A stretch of 63,456 nt of DNA from Mucilaginibacter sp. (lineage in GTDB: Bacteria; Bacteroidota; Bacteroidia; Sphingobacteriales; Sphingobacteriaceae), in contig JAQBOV010000095.1 in assembly GCA_028287895.1 (NCBI GenBank), positions 1-63,456 on the forward strand, written 5' to 3'. Below, in pieces: positions 58,001 to 63,456 of this stretch. The position numbers and the translations under genes were made by a program. The notes under the pieces are model-generated. The model saw only the letters and a program-made list of their open reading frames with translations. It had not been told where the DNA came from and made no database searches. Each line of letters opens with the position of its first letter. Within the stretch, counting starts at the first letter, position 1.

Positions 58001-58999
58001 GTCAATGCCGTGGCCGGCGGCGGCACTTTAAGCCTTTCCTTACCCGGAACAAGCGTTTCCCCAGTCACCTTATCCGCAGGTTGGAAATACTATGAAGTAT
58101 CAATCCCTGTGGATACCCTGCCTTCAAGTTTTACATTCAGCTTTAACTCCAGCCAGAACATATCCATAGATGACATTTTGTTTTATCCCGACGTAGCCAG
58201 TGCGGCCACTGCCACCTATGATCCGGTTTCTTATGCTAAGATTGCATCGACTAATACCAACGGCGTGTCCTCCTATTATAAAAGTGATCGGTGGGGAAGA
58301 CTTTTATACCAATATGACCAGGATAAAAATATCGTACTTAAAAAGACATACCTGACCCCGAATAATGTCAAAGATTTTACAGCACCGGTTATTAATTATT
58401 CACCTCGAGTACTCACTAGTACCGATCCTCCGCTTACGACAACGACTGCAATAGCATTTTCAGCCAGTTACATTGATCCCTTTGTCAGTGATGGGCTAAC
58501 CTATACCTGGGACTTCGGTGATGGAACGGGAATAGTGACGACAACTTCTATCGCCCCGGCTCATACTTACGCAACTGCAAATACGTATACCGTAAAACTC
58601 ACGGTCAGTTCGCCCTATTTTGGTTCTAAGTCAGCAGCACCTATTACTATAACCATTCTGCAAGCCGTAGCTACCCTTTCTTACAATAACTATGCGGCCA
58701 CTGCCGGTATAACCAGTGTCAATTTCAGCGGTCCGCATTCTTATTCTTATACCGCCAACCAGATACAACAAGGAACGGCGACCGTTATTCCGGGTACATA
58801 TACTGTTACCATTGTTCCTTTCGGAAGTAAATATGATCCAACTTTCGGTAAGGGGTATACCAATATCGTATTTGCCGATGGGGCCAACGGGTACTGTTTG
58901 GGTTACACCGGATCAAATTTTACGTTTACCTGGACAGTCATCGCCAATCATACGCTGAACTTTTCAGTTTATAACAATGGGACCTGCCCTTTCTTTTGA
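55058..58999 (+). CDS. Large secreted RHS/TcB-like shell protein with PKD domain
   Basis: This 1313-residue protein has a signal peptide (MNKKHVLLFLLCAFIINN, cleaved after FAQ). The N-terminal region (VSVNPLTGAGSVNIPIYN, then VTLAYSAGVKPKDVEGNGGM with MGWNVIAGGQVSRLLRGLPD) resembles the start of Bacteroidota RHS/TcB-like proteins that carry SpvB-type folds. Many YNYD- and FDTYD-like strands follow, a carbohydrate-binding-like beta-sandwich lies near 940-1050, and a PKD domain near residue 1151 (TYTWDFGDGTG). It has no RHS core or toxin tail. The stop overlaps the next gene's possible TTG start, but the next protein's signal peptide begins at 59026-59035. It could form half of a shell completed by the next protein. 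Confidence 0.75.
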   Translation: MNKKHVLLFLLCAFIINNTFAQVSVNPLTGAGSVNIPIYNIQSGQISVPVTLAYSAGVKPKDVEGNGGMGWNVIAGGQVSRLLRGLPDDCTFDATSKTANGWMNSSSPTAITNFIVANNGTCATENSDLTYINNYLSATNQDTEPDIFYVSAPGLNCQLVYDRTTSRFRPIAYQDLVISYTTAGGTSLSASLITSFTITNDKAVKYVFSFVRAVDQRTLPGTNTNYFTTRYAQYRNTISYFDNWYLTSITDPAGNAVTFNYHSSSSRSGTDSVSLFLSGSNTQSLQYRVSQTTHPLILSSINKQNAKGATTCLTFSCDTLFGQGTTGQTVLTDISGMGHEFQLKYSPFVYDPTGYMRYFLVNFTEVGAGLNTPVNYSFGYIGNTDIPSGGAHTTLPDSATTKVDYWGYYSAHPGSSGTLNPSVYVNPSNGALQRYAIDALASPGSSYPYTLIHSDRSADPAVVATGSLNKITNAQGGITTIIYESNDYLDVPSNTVVQGGGIRVKKIIDSVSKTSTNNMVRNYSYTIPSSSFISSGKPISLPVFAFTIPYSGGITSQSLAATSTALSANDLSDEDHTIMYVYSSVYQTGKGKTQYQFYIPAANWDASALPACSSCTTSDWSPTIDYSARLNCVTQAVKNDIYSYPFAPNPNYDFERGLLQKVTNYNDDPTPREVSETSYTYKRSFTPSFISAFKIDDNNTVSYSTKAYSKYAIYYNTSELTFSVTTKVFDSPTLSMARTNTVNYNYDSANHKLLTQQQITNSDNSILATHYSYVKDYTSAAAGSNANVNALYYLQQQNINAPVETYQQVTRNGTTVTTGASLNLFKAVTPGSTTFYLPSQQFKMVRPDGVSFTPYNVNGSTQTSTYDPKYFGAANFDTYDINGYLLTADDSSKNIQTTIIDHNSNQPVAVFTNAACSEVAYSDFDSQIISPAGTFTITGSGSYMPIGSHAGNAAGLASTQTVTSSTLTKNAAAKKYIFSIWVNAVAGGGTLSLSLPGTSVSPVTLSAGWKYYEVSIPVDTLPSSFTFSFNSSQNISIDDILFYPDVASAATATYDPVSYAKIASTNTNGVSSYYKSDRWGRLLYQYDQDKNIVLKKTYLTPNNVKDFTAPVINYSPRVLTSTDPPLTTTTAIAFSASYIDPFVSDGLTYTWDFGDGTGIVTTTSIAPAHTYATANTYTVKLTVSSPYFGSKSAAPITITILQAVATLSYNNYAATAGITSVNFSGPHSYSYTANQIQQGTATVIPGTYTVTIVPFGSKYDPTFGKGYTNIVFADGANGYCLGYTGSNFTFTWTVIANHTLNFSVYNNGTCPFF

Positions 59000-59025
59000 T
59001 CAGCCTACCTAACCTTTACACCAAG

Positions 59026-62000
59026 ATGATAACCATGAACCTTAATAGATATTTTACCGTGCTGGCAGCGTCACTGGCGCTATTTTACAACCAACCAGCA
59101 ATGGCCCAGTCTCCCGGTTTTGTGCAGCAGGATGTGATCAAGCAGGCAGGGATCACTACAGACGCCCAGCTATATGCCTTGGGTGTTTCGGGCAGGCAAA
59201 CCACCCGGGTGTATTATGATGGCCTTTCAAGGCCGCTGCAAACGGTTGCCCTACAGGGCAGTCCGCTGTATAACGATATCATTCAGCCCATAGCCTATGA
59301 TAATCTGGGCCGGCAAACTAAAAGCTACCTTCCCTATGTGGGGCTGAGCACCGACACTATGGGCAGTTACCGCTTGAATGCCTTGCCCACTGCCCAGGCA
59401 AGCTTTTACAATCAATCCAGCCAGCACCTGATCGCTACTGATCTCAGCCCTTACAGCAGTCAGCTATTTGATAACAGCCCCCTGCAAAGGCTGTTGCAGA
59501 CGATTATGCCGGGTAATGTTGATATGGGTAAAATGGTAAGCTACCGGTATAACAGTACCACCAGCGATGGAAATATCCTGGTGTGGAAGCCGGATGGCAC
59601 CTTTACTGCCGGCACTTATTATGGTGATAACATGCTGTCGGTAACGGACGGAAAAGACGAGGACAATACCGAAACGCTGAGCTTTGCCGATGTAGCCGGA
59701 CAAACCATTTTAAAAAGGCAGATACTACCGGGCGGCAACCTGGACACCTATTATATTTATAATAGTGCCGGGATGATCAGTTACATCGTTCCGCCGCTGG
59801 CAATTGCCAAACTGCCCGGCGTCAGCTATAGCCTGACCGCTGTCCCGGTGAGTAACCTGGTTTTTCATTTTGTGTATGATACCCGCGGAAGGCTGATAGA
59901 AAAGACGGTACCGGCCAAAGGTAAAGTTAGTATCGTCTATGATCCATTGAACCGCCCGGTACTGCTGCAGGATGCCAATATGCTCGTCAATAATCAGTGG
60001 AACTATATCAGATACGATGCGAAAGGAAGAGCCATCAGCCAGGGTATTTACACCGATAGCAACTCTGGCCGGTTAGGCCGTGTTAATATGCAGGCTTATG
60101 TCAGTACGCTGAGCTACGCCAGCTGGTACGAAAGCCGCACGGCCACGCTTACCAATAATGGCTATTATACCTGCAACATTTTTCCTACATTAGCTACAGG
60201 TACAATTACACCGCTGGCCTATAGCTACTATGATGATTACGATATGAATTTTGATGGCACGCCTGATTTTGTTTATTCCTTGCAATCATTAGCAGGGGAG
60301 ATGGGAGCCACCACCGCCCAGATAAAAAACATGCCGACCATCACCAGCAAAACAACGGTCGGGTCCGGATTAAGCAATGTATGGCTTACCACGGCTGTCT
60401 TTTATGATAAGCGGGGCAATCTTATACAAAGCCAGAGCAATAACCAGCTCTATTATACCAATGCCGGCACGGTTACTGATTACAAAACTAACGTACCCGA
60501 TTTTTCAGGTGTGCCGCAGATCAGCAAAGTATCCAAAAAAACTACTGCAAGCACCACTACCACCGTGCTCACCCTTTTTACTTATGACCACATGTACCGC
60601 CTCACTGCGGTAAATCAGCAGTATAACACCAGCGGCGCCACCCTGCCGGTGGCAACGTATCAGTATAACGAACTAGGGCAGCTGGTAAAAAAGAACCTGC
60701 AGCCATCAAATAATACATCTATTCCTGCAAACATTGCACTGGGGCCTGCTAATTCGGTAACCGCTACCTCAACAACAACAATAACGGCAAGCAATAGCAT
60801 CACCATGTCGCCGGGAGCCGATGGCAGTCCATTTCTTATACCGACAGGAGCTAACTATCAGGCAAGCATAGCCTCGTTAGCCCTTCAGACATTGGATTAC
60901 CGGTATAATATACGCGGGCAATTGCTCAGTATCAATAACAGTAAACTAAGTAACGACGGAGGGGTAACCAACAGTGATGGCAACGACCTGTTCGGTATGC
61001 AAATGCTGTATGACAAGGTGGATGCCAGCCTGGGTAATACCGCCTGTTATAGCGGCAAGCTCTCCGCTGTTAAATGGATTAGCAAGGACGGAAGCAGCGT
61101 CAGCAGTTTCGAGCGGGCCTATAAATATAGTTACGATGCCTTGAACAGGGATACTGCCGCCATTTATGCCGAAAGGGCGACCGCCGGTACCGGTAGCTTT
61201 ACCACTACCCATGGCTGGGATGAGGACAGGATCACCTATGACCAGAATGGGAACCTGCTGACCATGTACCGAAACAGCAGCACCCAGGGATCGGGTACTC
61301 ATGCGGCTATTGATAACCTGACCTACACCTATGATACTAATAATCCGAACCAGTTGAAATCTGTTGCCGACGCAAGCGGCAGCAGCCAGGGATTTACCGG
61401 CGGCACGGGAACTTATAACTACGACGGTAACGGCAACCTGACCAATGAGCCATATAAAGGCATTTCAACGATTGCCTACAACGTGCTTAACCGAACCGAT
61501 AAGATATCGTTTACCTCTTCGGCAAACAAGTATTTAGATTACACCTATGACGCCGGCGGCACCCTGATCCGAAAGCGCCAATATGATACAGTGAGAAGCG
61601 TGCTTACGCTGATAACCACAACAGATTATCTTGACGGTTTTGTATATACCACAGCAGGAACCGGAACGCCCGCACTGGCCTATTTTGCCATGCCGGAAGG
61701 GCGGGTACTGAACAACACGGGTACGCTGAGCCAGGAGTATGACATTACCGACCAGCAGGGTAACGTAAGGATAGCCTTTGACAATACCGGTACAGGCGGC
61801 ACGGCAAAAGTAAGGCAGGAGAACAGCTACTATGCCTTCGGGATGATCATGCCCGGCAGCACGGTGGCCACGCCCGGCAACCCCAATAAAAATTTATACA
61901 ACGGTGGCAGTGAATGGCAGAACGATTACGGCAACATGCCCGATTATCAGCAAACCTTTTTTCGCAACTATGATGCGGCATTGGGCAGATGGATAGGCGC

Positions 62001-62898
62001 TGACCCCGAGGCTGAAAGTACGGAAAGCGTGACCGGCTATCAGTATGCCGGCAATAATCCAATTATGTTTAATGATCCGCTGGGAAATAAACCAGATCCG
62101 TACGGATTTGGAGGTGGAAGTAATTGGACTGCCCAAGCTATGTCAGAACTCATTACAGGAGAACAAGCCTATATGAATGCTTATCGGGGATTTGTTGACG
62201 GCACAGGTAACTCAGGTGGTTTCTTTTTTGGAAGTGGAACGGCGGATTATTCAAGTTTCTGGGCCTCCATTTTGGCTCACTACACTGGGAATGTAAAAAC
62301 TGATGGCCCACTGACCAATATTATGAAAGATGTATCTGCTGTCATTTCGACTGTTTCAGAATTCAGAAATAGCATTGAATTGCCTGAAGTCAAAATTAAT
62401 GCATTTAGATCGGGAAATCTCCCAATTTGGTGGGGCGATAGCCAAAGATTTGTAGGTGCCAATCAGGGGGGAAGTAGCTCGATATCGGATGCTTTGAATT
62501 GGATGGGTAACCATTTTTATACAGAGGTATCTGGACGATTAACACAAGGTGCGATAGGTTTCACGTCGGGACGATTTGCTGGATCAGAAATTGATTTAGG
62601 TAAGCACAACCTAGCTACATTGACAACAGGTACTGATAAAGGCGGAATTAATGCATATAAAGATGATGGTACTAAAATTTACGGCGGGCAATTAGTAGTT
62701 CCGGTGGAGGGTATCCCAATAGGTATCGGAGCCACACATGATGCCAACAGCGGTCAAAATAGCGGCATATTTGGAATTGGTGCTTTCGGTTATGAAAGGA
62801 CTGGAAATTCAAACTTTATAGGTCTTGATATGACCAGTGGTGTGAACCTTTATTTTCTAGGAATTGAAGGCACTGCAAAAATTGGTTTTAAATGGTAA
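59026..62898 (+). CDS. DUF6443/RHS-repeat protein with variable C-terminal domain (putative polymorphic toxin)
   Basis: This 1290-residue protein begins with a signal peptide (MNLNRYFTVLAASLALFYNQ; ATG 59035 also possible) and an N-terminal DUF6443-type region (GRQTTRVYYDGLSRPLQTVA). RHS/YD repeats (YDNLGRQTKSYLPY, YDTRGRLIEKTVP and others) form the shell, and the RHS core ends ALGRWIGADPE, AGNNPIMFNDPLGN near residue 1017. The last 270 residues are a separate domain, begun after KPDPYGFGGGSN and including LPEVKINAF, which I do not recognise. Base composition becomes AT-rich there. In this architecture the C-terminal domain is normally the toxin, released by autoproteolysis after the core; here that is inference. 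Confidence 0.8.
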   Translation: MITMNLNRYFTVLAASLALFYNQPAMAQSPGFVQQDVIKQAGITTDAQLYALGVSGRQTTRVYYDGLSRPLQTVALQGSPLYNDIIQPIAYDNLGRQTKSYLPYVGLSTDTMGSYRLNALPTAQASFYNQSSQHLIATDLSPYSSQLFDNSPLQRLLQTIMPGNVDMGKMVSYRYNSTTSDGNILVWKPDGTFTAGTYYGDNMLSVTDGKDEDNTETLSFADVAGQTILKRQILPGGNLDTYYIYNSAGMISYIVPPLAIAKLPGVSYSLTAVPVSNLVFHFVYDTRGRLIEKTVPAKGKVSIVYDPLNRPVLLQDANMLVNNQWNYIRYDAKGRAISQGIYTDSNSGRLGRVNMQAYVSTLSYASWYESRTATLTNNGYYTCNIFPTLATGTITPLAYSYYDDYDMNFDGTPDFVYSLQSLAGEMGATTAQIKNMPTITSKTTVGSGLSNVWLTTAVFYDKRGNLIQSQSNNQLYYTNAGTVTDYKTNVPDFSGVPQISKVSKKTTASTTTTVLTLFTYDHMYRLTAVNQQYNTSGATLPVATYQYNELGQLVKKNLQPSNNTSIPANIALGPANSVTATSTTTITASNSITMSPGADGSPFLIPTGANYQASIASLALQTLDYRYNIRGQLLSINNSKLSNDGGVTNSDGNDLFGMQMLYDKVDASLGNTACYSGKLSAVKWISKDGSSVSSFERAYKYSYDALNRDTAAIYAERATAGTGSFTTTHGWDEDRITYDQNGNLLTMYRNSSTQGSGTHAAIDNLTYTYDTNNPNQLKSVADASGSSQGFTGGTGTYNYDGNGNLTNEPYKGISTIAYNVLNRTDKISFTSSANKYLDYTYDAGGTLIRKRQYDTVRSVLTLITTTDYLDGFVYTTAGTGTPALAYFAMPEGRVLNNTGTLSQEYDITDQQGNVRIAFDNTGTGGTAKVRQENSYYAFGMIMPGSTVATPGNPNKNLYNGGSEWQNDYGNMPDYQQTFFRNYDAALGRWIGADPEAESTESVTGYQYAGNNPIMFNDPLGNKPDPYGFGGGSNWTAQAMSELITGEQAYMNAYRGFVDGTGNSGGFFFGSGTADYSSFWASILAHYTGNVKTDGPLTNIMKDVSAVISTVSEFRNSIELPEVKINAFRSGNLPIWWGDSQRFVGANQGGSSSISDALNWMGNHFYTEVSGRLTQGAIGFTSGRFAGSEIDLGKHNLATLTTGTDKGGINAYKDDGTKIYGGQLVVPVEGIPIGIGATHDANSGQNSGIFGIGAFGYERTGNSNFIGLDMTSGVNLYFLGIEGTAKIGFKW

Positions 62899-62908
62899 TA
62901 ATAACAAC

Positions 62909-63340
62909 ATGAAAGAATTATCGTCTGATGTCCTATATTATAAAAATACAATAGGTTTAATCGTAGGTCCGTTACTCATTGCAGCATTCATAAGTTTTTT
63001 CTGGAAAAATAATTTTCCCGATAGTGTTGTAAATGTATCCTATGCTGTGTTAGTTATTTTTACAATAAATCGATGGATTGTATGGTTTCATAATAAGAAA
63101 GTATATTACAGTGGAAACAGCCTGATATTAAAAAGTTATTTCGGGGATAAATCTCAATCTATTTCAATTGTTGATATTGTAAATGTGAAATTTATGTATA
63201 ATTTTTCAGTTAAAAAAGAAAGAAAGCTAATCAAATTGTCCTTTGAATCTAAAGGTAAATCATCTTATATATATTTTTTTAGGAATTCTGATAAAACAAC
63301 CTTAGATAAACTATTAGGTCAAATTAATGCCAAAGAGTAA
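62909..63340 (+). CDS. Small membrane protein, candidate immunity to the RHS tail
   Basis: This 143-residue protein follows the RHS gene by 11 bases. I start it at ATG 62909, since the longer frame from 62864 overlaps the RHS tail. It has two hydrophobic helices (NTIGLIVGPLLIAAFISFFW and VSYAVLVIFTINRWIV) followed by an antiparallel-strand domain resembling bacterial PH (bPH2-like) domains. The gene is AT-rich (about 30 percent GC by eye, against about 45-50 in the shell genes). In polymorphic-toxin loci the gene directly after the toxin usually encodes the immunity protein. A membrane immunity protein would fit a membrane-active or cell-envelope toxin. No family name could be given. Confidence 0.65.
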   Translation: MKELSSDVLYYKNTIGLIVGPLLIAAFISFFWKNNFPDSVVNVSYAVLVIFTINRWIVWFHNKKVYYSGNSLILKSYFGDKSQSISIVDIVNVKFMYNFSVKKERKLIKLSFESKGKSSYIYFFRNSDKTTLDKLLGQINAKE

Positions 63341-63456
63341 AAGCTTCTATAACTTCCAGCCCCCGCTCCCGCAAGGGCTTTTGAAGCTGCTGCAAGCGTT
63401 TGTTTTAACTCCTCCTAGTGCGAGTATGTCGGGTCGGGCATGCGTGCAAAGGCTAC
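63341..63456. other. Window end after the immunity candidate
   Basis: The last 116 bases hold a GC-rich run (CCCCCGCTCCCGCAAGGGC) after an AT-rich gene and no complete gene. This abrupt composition change is typical of a cassette boundary, but the window ends too soon to tell. Confidence 0.4.

Noticed and set aside
58996..59025. TTG start of the RHS-type gene overlapping the previous stop
   Set aside because: The added residues precede a signal peptide; ATG at 59026 or 59035 is more plausible.
62864..62908. Longer start of the immunity candidate
   Set aside because: It overlaps the RHS tail in a different frame; ATG 62909 gives the expected short spacer.

Overview
The window looks like chromosome from a Sphingobacteriaceae-type Bacteroidota (Mucilaginibacter or Pedobacter-like). 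The grounds are SusC/SusD genes, a periplasmic-propeller hybrid histidine kinase, atpD-atpC away from other ATP synthase genes, promoter matches to TTTG-N19-21-TAnnTTTG, few Shine-Dalgarno sequences, and RHS/DUF6443-type proteins. The genus is inferred, not shown. No rRNA, tRNA, CRISPR array or complete insertion sequence was seen.

Layout. 1-2756: end of an OmpR-type response regulator, a TPR membrane protein, and hemE with hemJ (haem synthesis). 3073-9115: amidohydrolase, ECF sigma factor with probable anti-sigma and outer-membrane partner, orphan ABC ATPase, papain-like lipoprotein. 9124-12540: an aldo/keto reductase, then a scar (137-bp direct repeat, truncated reductase copy, pirin fragment) beside an AbiEi/AbiEii-type toxin-antitoxin pair. 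12601-24408: a minus-strand branched-chain amino-acid cluster (transcribed ilvD, ilvB, ilvN, methyltransferase, dinB-like, ilvC, broken ABM gene, leuB, methyltransferase, leuA, ilvA) without leuC or leuD. 24951-30046: ABM protein, a DHA2 exporter with MarR regulator, small proteins, peroxiredoxin. 30047-32090: debris of toxin/immunity systems, with an orphan immunity-like gene, a small membrane protein and an orphan AbiEi antitoxin whose toxin is reduced to 20 codons. 32223-35288: atpC, atpD, quinone oxidoreductase.

35490-50716 holds a hybrid two-component sensor and an alpha-mannoside utilisation locus (SusC, SusD, DUF1735 lipoprotein, TlpA-like protein, GH92 mannosidase, LacI regulator). 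A cluster of CG-centred palindromes upstream of susC is the probable LacI operator.

52189-63340 is the most striking part. Three tandem secreted paralogues share one C-terminal module and a coiled coil. They are followed by two approximately 1300-residue secreted proteins, the first resembling the N-terminal half of an RHS/TcB-like shell plus a PKD domain, the second DUF6443/RHS with an unrecognised C-terminal domain. A small two-helix membrane protein after it is the best immunity candidate. I read this as a split polymorphic-toxin system; toxicity and immunity are inferred from architecture alone.
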